A DNA stretch of 64,000 bases from Solibacillus faecavium. GTDB taxonomy: Bacteria; Bacillota; Bacilli; Bacillales_A; Planococcaceae. The number at the start of each line of letters is the position of its first letter. Positions within the stretch are counted from its first letter, which is position 1. The notes under the pieces were generated by a model, which was not told the DNA's origin, ran no database searches, and saw only the letters and a list, made by a program, of their open reading frames with translations. Below, piece by piece: positions 9,200-16,861 of the stretch. The stretch is from contig NZ_JACSPZ010000002.1 in the NCBI RefSeq assembly GCF_014836905.1, positions 496,001 through 560,000 of the forward strand, given 5' to 3'. The translations under genes and the position numbers were made by a program.

Positions 9200-10066
9200 A
9201 TGGAGCATTATAATAATCATGGGCAACAAGGCGAAAATAACAATCGTAAAGTAATCATGTGGACGTTTTTACTCATTACATCATTTATGATTGTAGAAGT
9301 TATTGGCGGGTTTATGACAAATAGCCTTGCACTTTTATCAGATGCAGGGCATATGCTGAGTGATTCTGCGGCTTTAGGGCTTAGCTATGTAGCACTTATT
9401 GTTGGTCAACGTGCTGTATCAGGGCAAAAAACATTTGGATACCGACGCTTTGAAATATTTGCAGCGTTTATAAATGGATTAACGTTAATTGGAATTTCTG
9501 TCTATATTTTTTATGAAGCTGTAAAACGTTTTTCAGCACCTCCAAATGTTGCGAGTACAGGCATGCTACTAGTAGCTGTTCTCGGTCTAGTAGTAAATAT
9601 TGTGGCAGCATTTATTTTAAATCGTGGTGATAATGACAATTTAAATGTAAAGAGTGCATTTTTACATGTTATTGGTGATATTCTTGGCTCTATTGGTGCT
9701 ATTACAGCTGCATTACTTATTTTATTTTTCCAATGGAATATAGCCGATCCAATTGCTAGTATCATTGTGGCTGTTTTAATTATTTTTAGTGGATATCGCG
9801 TAACGCGCGACTCTTTTCATATTTTGATGGAAGGTGCTCCAAATCATTTAAATACAGAAATAATTGAAGAAAAAATCTTATCTGTAAAAGAAGTAATAAA
9901 GGTAACGGATCTTCATATTTGGTCTATTACATCTGATTTCCCATCATTAACATGTCATGTAAGCGTTGGACAAGATGTAGATGAACAGGTCGTATTGCGT
10001 AAAATTCAAACATTACTTCATGATGAATTTAACATGCATCATATGACAATTCAAATTGTAAAGTAA
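9200..10066 (+). CDS. czcD: Cation diffusion facilitator, Zn/Cd/Co efflux
   Basis: The 288-residue CDF-family antiporter has six membrane helices in the first 200 residues and a cytosolic C-terminal domain. Metal-site motifs are SLALLSDAGHMLSD in helix 2 (HxxxD) and HVIGDILGSIG in helix 5 (HxxxD), the pattern of CzcD-type zinc transporters. The C-terminal domain has the usual VTDLHIWSI and HHMTIQI histidines. A His/Asn-rich N-terminus (EHYNNHGQQGENNN) may also bind metal. ATG 9200 has GGAAGGGGG 10 bases upstream, better than TTG 9173. The upstream 309-base gap may hold a metal-responsive promoter, but no operator could be defined. Confidence 0.9.
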   Translation: MEHYNNHGQQGENNNRKVIMWTFLLITSFMIVEVIGGFMTNSLALLSDAGHMLSDSAALGLSYVALIVGQRAVSGQKTFGYRRFEIFAAFINGLTLIGISVYIFYEAVKRFSAPPNVASTGMLLVAVLGLVVNIVAAFILNRGDNDNLNVKSAFLHVIGDILGSIGAITAALLILFFQWNIADPIASIIVAVLIIFSGYRVTRDSFHILMEGAPNHLNTEIIEEKILSVKEVIKVTDLHIWSITSDFPSLTCHVSVGQDVDEQVVLRKIQTLLHDEFNMHHMTIQIVK

Positions 10067-10180
10067 TGGAAAACTCCCTAATTTGCGAACAAAATTTATT
10101 TTATTCAATCTGACCGTAAAATTCGAAGCCCTCTCTAATTAACATTTTTTAACATCAACCTTTAACAGAACCAATAAAAT

Positions 10181-10222
10181 AAAAGTAGCACAAACCATTT
10201 TGTTGGTCTGTGCTACTTTTTA
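10181..10222. terminator. Bidirectional terminator between czcD and the repeat protein
   Basis: AAAAGTAGCACA pairs with TGTGCTACTTTT around an inner CCA/TGG stem. A/T runs on both sides serve both convergent genes. Confidence 0.9.
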
Positions 10223-10236
10223 AGTGTATATTACTC

Positions 10237-11427
10237 TTATTTTAGGAAGTTTAAAAAGTTAGAGAATGATGTTACTAAGTTTTGATAGTAGCCAATCACT
10301 TTGTCTTTTAATGCGATTTTCTCAGCTTGCTTTTGGTCTGTATCTACACTAATTGCTTCCGTTTCAGTTGGTACCGTTTCTTCTACTGGTTCAGATACGA
10401 TATTCTCCACTTCTTCAGTTTCTTGCTCTGGAGATTCTACAGTAGAAGGTTGTTCTTCATCTTCTACAACAGCCGGAGTTTCCAGGTTTTCATCAGTCTC
10501 AGCTGGTAGTTCTGTATTATCAACAGCATCATCTTGAGATGCATCTTCCTCTAAAGTTGTATCTGTTGTATCTGTTGTATCTGTTGTATCTGTTTCATCA
10601 GCATCTGCAGAATCATCAGTTACATCTTCAACTACTGGAACATTTTCAGTTTCTTCGTTTGTTTGATCAGATTCTAAGTCACTTAAATATTGCTCAATAT
10701 GAATTTGGTAGTAGCTAATTAAGCTTTGATAACTATTATCGATAAATTGATAAGATTCATCTAACCAATTAATAAAGTCATCTTCTTCTGTTACCGGTGT
10801 TTCTGGCTCTTCAGCTCCATCTTCTTCAACTGGTTCTTCTTCCGATACCGGTGTTTCCGGTTCAACAACTACCTCTTCTTCAACTGGTTCTTCTTCTGTT
10901 ACCGGTGTTTCTGGCTCTTCAGCTCCATCTTCTTCAACTGGTTCTTCTTCCGATACCGGTGTTTTCGGTTCTTCTACTACTTCATCTTCAACTGGTTCTT
11001 CTTCCGATACCGGTGTTTCCGGTTCAACAACTACATCTTCATTTTGGTCGTCTTCAGTTACCGGTGTCTCCGGTACTTCCGTTGCACCTTCGTCTATACC
11101 ATCATTATTTGTTTCATCTATATTATCGTTATCATCTAATTCATTATTAGCTTTTTCGGCGTTAGTTTGAGCTACCTGACTAACGAGCTCCCCTTTTTCA
11201 GGAGATCCTGGCAAGCTTTTTGCGTATGCCGATACTTTCTGTCCATGATTTTTTGCGTGTTCAATAATTTCCGGATTTACATCTTTTGAATCTAGCTCAG
11301 ATGCAGAAATAGGTGCTCCAGCCGCTAAAAATGATGCAGCTATAAATGATGTTGACATCACTAGTGGCGCTACTTTCTTAGATAAATTTTTATTTGCTGT
11401 TTTTGAGTCCATTTGTTTTTTAATCAT
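10237..11427 (-). CDS. Secreted acidic Pro/Glu/Thr-repeat protein
   Basis: The 396-residue exported protein has a long basic N-terminus and a hydrophobic core (about residues 20-42) ending APISAS, a plausible signal peptidase I site. Residues about 125-225 are tandem copies of a block close to EPETPVSEEEPVEE, extremely acidic. A TTD repeat (four 9-bp DNA units near 10555-10590) follows later. There is no LPXTG, SLH or choline-binding anchor. Two aromatic amphipathic segments remain: WLDESYQFIDNSYQSLISYY after the main repeat, and YYQNLVTSFSNFLNFLK at the extreme C-terminus. ATG 11427 is set by AGGAG 10 bases upstream. It lies downstream of the sigma-factor operon on the same strand after a 600-base gap. 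The function is unknown. Confidence 0.75.
   Translation of the reverse strand: MIKKQMDSKTANKNLSKKVAPLVMSTSFIAASFLAAGAPISASELDSKDVNPEIIEHAKNHGQKVSAYAKSLPGSPEKGELVSQVAQTNAEKANNELDDNDNIDETNNDGIDEGATEVPETPVTEDDQNEDVVVEPETPVSEEEPVEDEVVEEPKTPVSEEEPVEEDGAEEPETPVTEEEPVEEEVVVEPETPVSEEEPVEEDGAEEPETPVTEEDDFINWLDESYQFIDNSYQSLISYYQIHIEQYLSDLESDQTNEETENVPVVEDVTDDSADADETDTTDTTDTTDTTLEEDASQDDAVDNTELPAETDENLETPAVVEDEEQPSTVESPEQETEEVENIVSEPVEETVPTETEAISVDTDQKQAEKIALKDKVIGYYQNLVTSFSNFLNFLK
10780..11060. repeat. In-gene tandem repeat coding PETPVxEEEPVEE blocks
   Basis: About five degenerate units of roughly 48-54 bp sit inside the secreted acidic protein gene. Near-identical stretches such as TCTTCAACTGGTTCTTCTTC recur, so unit number could change by slippage or recombination. 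The spurious plus-strand open frame across it is only a shadow. Confidence 0.85.
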
Positions 11428-12040
11428 TACTTGATCGCTCCTAATTCGTATTTTTTCTACTGATAGGATGGATTTTTCATTTGTTCCGGTATTTATCGTT
11501 TCACCTCTGATCAAATCGAGTAAATAACTACTCTAATTTTTTGGCAGCACCATCTACTGCCTGTTTAGAATATACCAAAATTATATTACAATACTGTTTT
11601 ACTCAGGTTAAAAGAATTGAGGCTACCATTACGAATTCCTCGGATTTTGCAATATACGAAATAATAAAAACAACCCAACTCATACCATTTCCCAAAGATT
11701 GATTGCGCTTTCATATTGTCTCTCTATGATCTTTCATGAGATTTCCTTAATACTATTCTGGGGGAAATTATTTTACATATATAACGTTACAGTAAAAATT
11801 GTCTAAACATAAAAAGTCATTTTATCCGCTATTATTACCGAATTAAAGTTAAAAAAATTATATAATGCCCCTAAGTGTTGATTTATCTGGTGTTAGACGT
11901 TATTTATTATGTATCATGCATTATTACATCGTTGAAATACAAAGGACTTCTTGAATTGGAAACATATTAAAAGAGACATTTTAATAATCCAAAGGTGCAA
12001 CTACTCCTTAGATATCAAAATGCCTCATCGACTATTATAT
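11428..12040. other. Gene-free AT-rich gap
   Basis: No convincing gene is seen on either strand. It contains the 5' region of the secreted protein gene (minus strand), including a small GGCAG/CTGCC hairpin at about 11541-11560. No riboswitch class could be recognised. Confidence 0.5.
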
Positions 12041-12226
12041 TCATTTAAACAATCCTTTTGGTTGTACAAAAACCGTATTTTTTAAAGTCTTAATAGTAAC
12101 TTCATAAAGGTGCTGCTTTAGGTCATCCCGATTTTCTATCCTAGTTTGCCGTGATGAATATGAAATGACAGGTTCAATCCTTTTTAATAATTGAACAATT
12201 TCATTTGGATCAAGATGCTCGACCAT
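12041..12226 (-). CDS. RsoA-like small co-sigma protein (putative)
   Basis: The 61-residue cytosolic protein has an excellent GGGGGGAGG ribosome site 6 bases before ATG. The middle part (EIVQLLKRIEPVI, then RDDLKQHLYEVTIKTLKN) resembles the first helices of sigma-70 region 2, where an L..Y.P.I segment is followed by a DLxQ-type helix. It is the third gene of an operon with a SigO-like sigma factor and YvrJ. In Bacillus subtilis SigO works with a separate small region-2 protein, RsoA (established). By position and pattern this protein may be the equivalent. The similarity is weak and was judged by eye only. Confidence 0.5.
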   Translation of the reverse strand: MVEHLDPNEIVQLLKRIEPVISYSSRQTRIENRDDLKQHLYEVTIKTLKNTVFVQPKGLFK

Positions 12227-12240
12227 AGTTAACCTCCCCC

Positions 12241-12408
12241 CTATTTTTTACTCCTTTCATGGTTCACTTTAGTGAGGTCGTTTGATAATACGTCAATAGA
12301 ACTTCGTAAAGAATCAATTTTGCCCTCGAATCTCATTAATAAATAAATCGCAATGGTTATCGGAAACCCGAAATTCCCCAATATTTGAAACAGCTGCCCC
12401 TCAATCAT
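12241..12408 (-). CDS. yvrJ: YvrJ family small protein
   Basis: The 55-residue protein is below common ORF cut-offs. It begins MIEGQLFQILGNFGFPITIA and continues IYLLMRFEGKID, the conserved FGFPI..IYLL.R.E.K pattern of YvrJ. One hydrophobic helix is followed by a coiled-coil-like charged tail. Its ATG overlaps the sigma-factor stop by 8 bases, and AGGGAGGG lies just upstream inside the sigma gene, so translation is coupled. In Bacillus subtilis yvrJ lies beside sigO/rsoA and belongs to that regulon. The molecular role of YvrJ is unknown. Confidence 0.85.
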   Translation of the reverse strand: MIEGQLFQILGNFGFPITIAIYLLMRFEGKIDSLRSSIDVLSNDLTKVNHERSKK

Positions 12409-12952
12409 TCTCTTCCCTCCCTTCTCTTAATATATTTATTGATCTATGAATCATCTTAGAAATAGCCTGTTGTGATACGTTGTAAATCATCGCAATTTCT
12501 TTCTCAGTTAACTCGTTTACATACCGGTAATACAAAACTTGCTTTTGCTTAGTATTTAAACGTTTTAATAAGGTAATTAACAATTCATCACTCAACAAGC
12601 TTTCTAAGTCATTCTCAAAAATGTTTTCAAATTGGAGAAAAGAATTTTCATCTTGAACAGTATCTACCATTGCAAGGCTTTCATTAATTGGTGCATCCAA
12701 ATTTAATTCATACTTTCTATTGTGCTCTCTTAACATTGAATCAAATTTTCTGGACTCATATATAACTGCTTTTTTTATATAGGCGATACGTATGATCTGT
12801 TTTTCAAAATACTTAAAATGTTCATTTAAGGTATCAGCATTCGTACTATTCGGATCTTCTAAATAGGCAGTGTACAGTTTGTTATACTCTTCTATCTCTA
12901 AAAATCTTTTAAATACATTACTATTCACAACATCAGGATTTAAAGTCTTCAT
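12401..12952 (-). CDS. SigO-like alternative sigma factor
   Basis: The 183-residue protein has a clear sigma region 4 at the C-terminus (about 125-180). LNTKQKQVLYYRYVNELTEKEIA leads into a helix-turn-helix MIYNVSQQAISKMIHRSINILRE that recognises the -35 box (described here by parts). Residues 40-95 are helical and lack the strong hallmarks of region 2. Size and composition fit SigO (YvrI), which needs a partner protein for region 2. AAGGGGT precedes ATG by 7 bases. The operon runs sigma, yvrJ, RsoA-like. An Rgg/peptide pair lies immediately upstream. The generic sigma call is firm; the SigO identity is an inference. Confidence 0.75.
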   Translation of the reverse strand: MKTLNPDVVNSNVFKRFLEIEEYNKLYTAYLEDPNSTNADTLNEHFKYFEKQIIRIAYIKKAVIYESRKFDSMLREHNRKYELNLDAPINESLAMVDTVQDENSFLQFENIFENDLESLLSDELLITLLKRLNTKQKQVLYYRYVNELTEKEIAMIYNVSQQAISKMIHRSINILREGREEND

Positions 12953-13210
12953 TCGTCATACCCCTTATCTTTTTAGTCATAAAACATGAACTTCCGTTCG
13001 TTTTTACTTAAAAAGACCGAATAGAACTTTTGCTTACCTTCTTACTATATATAGGGGAATTTCTATCGAAAAATACAACCAAAAACGATTAATTATAATA
13101 ATATTTTAATATTTTTATTTGTTTTATATAAATATTAGTATATTATTACTATTCTTTACCTTCGACTATGTAAAGCGGTAGCTCTATGAGCGTATTAGAT
13201 ATACAAGATA

Positions 13211-13253
13211 GGCGCCAGTCGTATTTTTCAGAGACTTTAATACTACTGGCGCC
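13211..13253. other. Long inverted repeat between the peptide gene and the sigma operon
   Basis: GGCGCCAGT-C-GTATT pairs with AATAC-T-ACTGGCGCC, a 14-bp stem with one mismatch and a 13-base loop. It sits 40 bases past the stop of the small peptide gene on the minus strand and about 260 bases before the sigma gene. There is no U tract, so it may be a weak terminator, an attenuator, an RNA stability element or an operator. Confidence 0.7.
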
Positions 13254-13293
13254 AACCTTTTAATGCACCTAAAGTAACTTCATTAAAAAATTA

Positions 13294-13353
13294 TTAACCT
13301 CCCCCAATTCCTATTAGCCATAAATCTAGAGCGATAATAATCATATCCATCAT
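13294..13353 (-). CDS. SHP-like short hydrophobic peptide pheromone precursor (putative)
   Basis: This 20-codon gene, too short for normal ORF calling, encodes MMDMIIIALDLWLIGIGGG and ends in tandem TAA stops. A G-rich site ending GGTGAG precedes it; the second ATG (13350) has 6-base spacing. The peptide is divergent from, and 88 bases away from, an Rgg-like regulator gene. Streptococcal SHP pheromones share this setting and this composition: a very short, Ile-rich peptide with an Asp and a Gly-Gly C-terminus. The promoter region lacks a good -35 box on this strand, consistent with activator dependence. A chance hydrophobic frame is the alternative. Confidence 0.6.
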   Translation of the reverse strand: MMDMIIIALDLWLIGIGGG

Positions 13354-13406
13354 CTTCTCACCCCCCCCTTTTTTACTTATTTTACATAAATTACACTATT
13401 TTATCT

Positions 13407-13412
13407 TATAAT
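13407..13412 (+). promoter_or_regulatory. Probable -10 box of the Rgg-like gene in the divergent promoter region
   Basis: TATAAT lies 30 bases before ATG 13442. The -35 is not clear; TTTACA at 13381-13386 would need a 20-base spacer. The whole 88-base region between the peptide and regulator genes is AT-rich and must hold both promoters. Confidence 0.5.
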
Positions 13413-13441
13413 ATTAGTAAAAGAATAAATTGGAGGATCTT

Positions 13442-14299
13442 ATGAATAATTATGGAGAAACAGTAAAAAAAATAAGAGTCGGCAAAGGGTTTTCGCAAAA
13501 ATATGTATCATCCAACATCTGTACTCAAGGTAATTTCTCCAAATTTGAGCTGGGGGAAAATAAAGATATTAAACATTCTACTCTTAGTGAATTTCTGGTC
13601 CGTATCGAAACTTCTTATGACGAATTTAAATATATAAATAATGGCTATTCAATGCCTTTAAGAGATGAAATTATTAACAACTTTTATAATCAATCGTATA
13701 ATAATTCGGATGATTTATTGCAATTACAGCAAAGTTGTATTTCATATTTAAAAGAATGTCCTGAAGACAAACTGATTAATAAAATAAATATCATTATAAA
13801 AAGCCTATCAATATTAGCCAATACGAACGATATTCATCATGCAAAATTACTTGCTGAGCCCATTTGGACAGAATTATCTCGAAGGGACAATTTATACTTA
13901 TCCGATATCTTTTTATTAAATGCTATCCTTTATATTTTTCCGGTTGAAACGGCTGAAGAAATGAAAAAATTCGCTTTCCGCCATATTGAAAAGTATAAAA
14001 ATTTCCAAAATATAAATCGTATTAAGATTAACTTTTTAATTAATCTGTCCTTGTTATATTTAAAAAATAGTGATTATAATATGGCATTAAATCAATTAGA
14101 AAGCTCCATCGAATTATGTAAATTAGAAAAGCAATTTATTAACCTATCAATATGTTATATAAGGAAAGGCGTTTGTTTAAGTAATTCGGGTACATGCGGA
14201 TTATTTTGGATTAATAAAGGGATGAATATGTTGGAAGTTTTAGACCAGTTCGATTTGCTATCTATATTAAAAGCAGAAGTTAAAAAATACTCGATTTAA
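13442..14299 (+). CDS. Rgg/MutR-family transcriptional regulator
   Basis: The 285-residue protein has an XRE-type helix-turn-helix at residues 5-65 (GETVKKIRVGKGFSQKYV, then NFSKFELGE). The diagnostic Rgg sequence DEFKYINNGY follows. The remainder is an all-helical TPR-like domain in which Rgg proteins bind short peptides. Length matches the Rgg family (280-300). ATG 13442 has GGAGG 5 bases upstream; the earlier TTG at 13430 precedes that site. It ends in a good terminator. Divergent from a 19-residue hydrophobic peptide gene, it is expected to be a cytosolic pheromone receptor controlling that promoter and perhaps the adjacent sigma operon. PlcR or NprR relatives are less likely from the N-terminal pattern. 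Confidence 0.8.
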   Translation: MNNYGETVKKIRVGKGFSQKYVSSNICTQGNFSKFELGENKDIKHSTLSEFLVRIETSYDEFKYINNGYSMPLRDEIINNFYNQSYNNSDDLLQLQQSCISYLKECPEDKLINKINIIIKSLSILANTNDIHHAKLLAEPIWTELSRRDNLYLSDIFLLNAILYIFPVETAEEMKKFAFRHIEKYKNFQNINRIKINFLINLSLLYLKNSDYNMALNQLESSIELCKLEKQFINLSICYIRKGVCLSNSGTCGLFWINKGMNMLEVLDQFDLLSILKAEVKKYSI

Positions 14300-14310
14300 T
14301 GCAGTTTTAA

Positions 14311-14354
14311 AAGGACTTCTAACAGCTTAAATAAACTGTTGGAAGTCTTTCTTC
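14311..14354. terminator. Terminator after the Rgg-like gene
   Basis: GGACTTC-T-AACAG pairs with CTGTT-G-GAAGTCT, followed by TTCTTC. A-rich flanks on the other side may also serve the convergent DUF457 gene. Confidence 0.85.
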
Positions 14355-14358
14355 AAAT

Positions 14359-15033
14359 TTATATGCGTATTTTAAACACTTTGCTTGTAATGGGAGAAAG
14401 AAATTTAACTCCTTTTATCGTCATCATATCTCCTAGAATATGAGAAAGGTATGCCATAGTTGAAATGATCGCTAAATGTTCCGCCCCCGTGCTCATTTCC
14501 AACAGATAAGACATATAGCCCCAATAAATTACTGCCCAAATCGTATGAGTTTGCCCTCTATGTGGGAACCATCCTGCTGCCCCAATGTACAGAGCAAACA
14601 TAACGAGCCACGACAGCTCATCCGTAATGGCATAGTACAGTAGGAATAAGCCTAAAATGCTCATCAAAATATTTTTCAACGTTTCCTGGCTTCTCATGGA
14701 CAATGCAATAATAATTGCGCCCAACCCTAAAAACAGAAGTTTATTTTGTTGGGTAAGCCATTCGTCCTCTAAAAAAGGCAGGAAATTAATATTAAATATG
14801 TAGGCGAATAATGACAGAACAATCAACGCCACACCGACAAATTGTCCGCCCTTTTTTATTTGTTTCGCCGTCTTTGTTACATGCTTGTTTAACAGATTAT
14901 TTCCGTCTAAATCTGGAGCAAGGGAAGCCACCGCGGATACAGCTAAAACGATAGGAATCATTTCAGGTGTTTGGCTGACAGACGCCACTGCCCCAATACC
15001 TAACCCTATTGTTAAATGTGTTCGACCTTTCAT
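14359..15033 (-). CDS. Membrane-bound metal-dependent hydrolase, DUF457/YdjM type
   Basis: The 224-residue integral membrane protein starts MKGRTHLTIGLGIGA. The family motifs are THLTIG near the N-terminus, SLAPDLDGNN (about 38-47), HRGQTHTIWA (about 158-167) and YLSHILGDMMT (about 195-205). The His and Asp residues in these motifs form the predicted metal site. About seven hydrophobic helices are seen. GAGGTG precedes ATG by 5 bases. Members are widespread and some are damage-inducible, but the substrate is not known. Confidence 0.82.
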   Translation of the reverse strand: MKGRTHLTIGLGIGAVASVSQTPEMIPIVLAVSAVASLAPDLDGNNLLNKHVTKTAKQIKKGGQFVGVALIVLSLFAYIFNINFLPFLEDEWLTQQNKLLFLGLGAIIIALSMRSQETLKNILMSILGLFLLYYAITDELSWLVMFALYIGAAGWFPHRGQTHTIWAVIYWGYMSYLLEMSTGAEHLAIISTMAYLSHILGDMMTIKGVKFLSPITSKVFKIRI

Positions 15034-15296
15034 GTTGCCACCTCTTTGTTGTGATGTCTCTTACTTAACGGCATTTCCGTTAACCGATGAATTTGTAGCT
15101 GAGTTGCCATCTTCATTTCTTAAAAAAAGCAATTACCTTCTATAGAATATGGTTTCACGGGTTTCCCTATCACTAGTTATGTATTCAAAGATTTCATTGT
15201 ACTGAAACTAATTTGATTAATCAAGTTTTACTAATTGTAAAAAGACGTAAGATATTCGAAGTGTGATTCTGAAGCGAAGGGAGGAATAGGTAAAGA

Positions 15297-15486
15297 AATA
15301 AGGGGAGATTTTACCGTTATTTAAATGATGTTGCTCATTTTGAGGTTAAATAAGGGAACGTTTTACCGTTATTTTAAATAAAATACTCAAATTTCATGTT
15401 TTTCAGGTCAATAACGGAAATTCATACCCTTATTTTTACTATTTTTTATGTTATTTTCGAAATAAGGGAAATTCATTCCTCTATTT
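15297..15486 (+). repeat. Dispersed four-hairpin intergenic repeat, copy B
   Basis: Four units lie at 15297-15322, 15349-15374, 15410-15435 and 15461-15486, with starts 52, 61 and 51 bp apart. Each is AATAAGGG or AATAACGG, about 10 bases, then CC(G/C)TTATTT or a variant. It is collinear with copy C and inverted relative to copy A. It occupies most of the 600-base gap between the DUF457 and tlpA genes. Confidence 0.88.
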
Positions 15487-15527
15487 ACTCAATACGCAAT
15501 GCAAGATGCCACACCTTAATCGCAAAG

Positions 15528-15565
15528 AAGGCACCTTCCATTAAATCCCGAATAGAAAGTGCCTT
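15528..15565 (-). terminator. Possible terminator hairpin downstream of the nos operon
   Basis: On the minus strand AAGGCAC..GTGCCTT forms a 7-bp stem with a 24-base loop, 75 bases after the tlpA stop. The following sequence is only weakly T-rich. Confidence 0.45.
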
Positions 15566-15640
15566 ACGTCATAAAAAATATAGGTTTTTCAGCGCCATTC
15601 TTTAAGGCACCGCGTCTTTTTCATTCGTATAAAATGAAAG

Positions 15641-16168
15641 TCACAATGATAAAAGGTCAATTATAAATGATTCTTCCATAGGACCAGCAAATTCATGGAT
15701 AATATTGCCTTTCTCGTCGATAAAAATTGTAGTTGGAATAGTAAAGGCACCATACGTCATACTAACGTCTCCCTGCTCATCCAACAAAACCGGAAAGGTC
15801 AGCCCGTACTCATTAACAAACTTTTGCACATCGTCCTGCCTGTCTTTCGTTGTCATGTTCACTGCCAATATTTCAAGCTGGTCATTATATTCCTCATACA
15901 AACGTTGCAAATGAGGTGCCTCCATTTTACAAGGTTCACACCACGAAGCCCAAAAGTTCACAATCGTCCATTTCCCTTGAGAATCCGACAGTGAGTATTG
16001 TTGCTCATCCAGTGCTTGCAATGTGAAATTAGCTGCTTTTAGAACACGTACACCTTCTTCATTAGTAGTTATAGTTGATGGTATCTTTTCATTGCTTGCC
16101 CTGCTACTTTCCCATATTAAAATTCCGATTAGTATTGTGATTATTACAAGTCCAATATATTTCTTCAC
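15641..16168 (-). CDS. TlpA/ResA-like membrane-anchored thiol-disulfide oxidoreductase
   Basis: The 175-residue protein has one N-terminal helix (about 4-22) and a periplasm-facing thioredoxin fold. The active site is WASWCEPCKME (CxxC), followed by the cis-Pro loop TIPTTIFID. It would reduce disulfides or deliver thiols to exported metalloproteins. GTG 16168 is chosen: it overlaps the nosF stop as GTGA and has GGAGA 8 bases upstream. It is the last gene of the nos-type operon, which suggests it keeps the NosL or copper-site cysteines reduced. The partner is inferred. Confidence 0.85.
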   Translation of the reverse strand: MKKYIGLVIITILIGILIWESSRASNEKIPSTITTNEEGVRVLKAANFTLQALDEQQYSLSDSQGKWTIVNFWASWCEPCKMEAPHLQRLYEEYNDQLEILAVNMTTKDRQDDVQKFVNEYGLTFPVLLDEQGDVSMTYGAFTIPTTIFIDEKGNIIHEFAGPMEESFIIDLLSL

Positions 16169-16854
16169 TGGACATTCTCCAGAGATGTTAAAGTTAACCA
16201 CAGTTGTTCTAACGTTTGACAATGGTAAGTAGTTAGAAGCGTTTGAATATTCCCTTTCGCAATTACTTCACCTTCATGAAGCATAATCACTTGGTCCGCA
16301 ATTTCTTCAGCAAAGGAAAGTAAATGGGTAGAAAACAATACATGAGTCCCTTTTTCCTTTTCATCTACAAGCATTTTTTTCAATGTCGCAATCCAAAAGG
16401 GGTCTAAGCCATTCGTCGGTTCATCTAATATATATAAATCCCCATCGCCTATTAAACTTTGAGCTAAATTTAAACGTTGGCGCATCCCTTTGGAATACTC
16501 CGAAACCCGTAAATGACCTTTATCAGCTAATCCTACCTGTTCCAGAAGTTTTGGGATTTTATCGGAGGGCACTTTTTTCAAATTGGCTAATAAGGCTAAT
16601 ATTTCAGCAGCCGTTAATGTATCCGGAAAATTTAAATCATCCGGCATATATCGGAGTGCCTCTTTTGAAAAACCAATGATTTCCCCTTCATCTTGCATGA
16701 GTTGCCCGGTTAACAATTTTATAATAGTACTTTTCCCTGCGCCATTTGCTCCGACAAGTGCCGTAATTTCACCAGCATCAATTGTCACCTCAATATTGTG
16801 CACGCCCCGGTTTTTCTTATATGTTTTCGTAATGTTCAACAATTCCACGGTCAT
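16165..16854 (-). CDS. nosF: NosF-like ABC transporter ATPase
   Basis: The 229-residue ABC ATPase has Walker A GANGAGKST (about 34-42), signature YSKGMRQRLNLAQSL, Walker B LYILDEPTNGLDP and switch STHLLSFAEE. Together with the upstream NosY permease and NosD it matches the NosDFY complex. In nitrous oxide reducers that complex supports assembly of the copper-sulfide centre of NosZ. AAGGTGAT precedes the ATG. It overlaps tlpA by 4 bases. Confidence 0.82.
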   Translation of the reverse strand: MTVELLNITKTYKKNRGVHNIEVTIDAGEITALVGANGAGKSTIIKLLTGQLMQDEGEIIGFSKEALRYMPDDLNFPDTLTAAEILALLANLKKVPSDKIPKLLEQVGLADKGHLRVSEYSKGMRQRLNLAQSLIGDGDLYILDEPTNGLDPFWIATLKKMLVDEKEKGTHVLFSTHLLSFAEEIADQVIMLHEGEVIAKGNIQTLLTTYHCQTLEQLWLTLTSLENVQ

Positions 16855-16861
16855 ATATTTA

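Noticed and set aside
10797-11150. Plus-strand open frame of 117 codons rich in Leu/Pro
   Set aside because: It is the antisense shadow of the acidic tandem repeats in the secreted protein gene, with no ribosome site.
11428-11650. Riboswitch (c-di-AMP or similar) before the secreted protein gene
   Set aside because: The leader has one short hairpin but none of the conserved core sequences I know for riboswitch classes.
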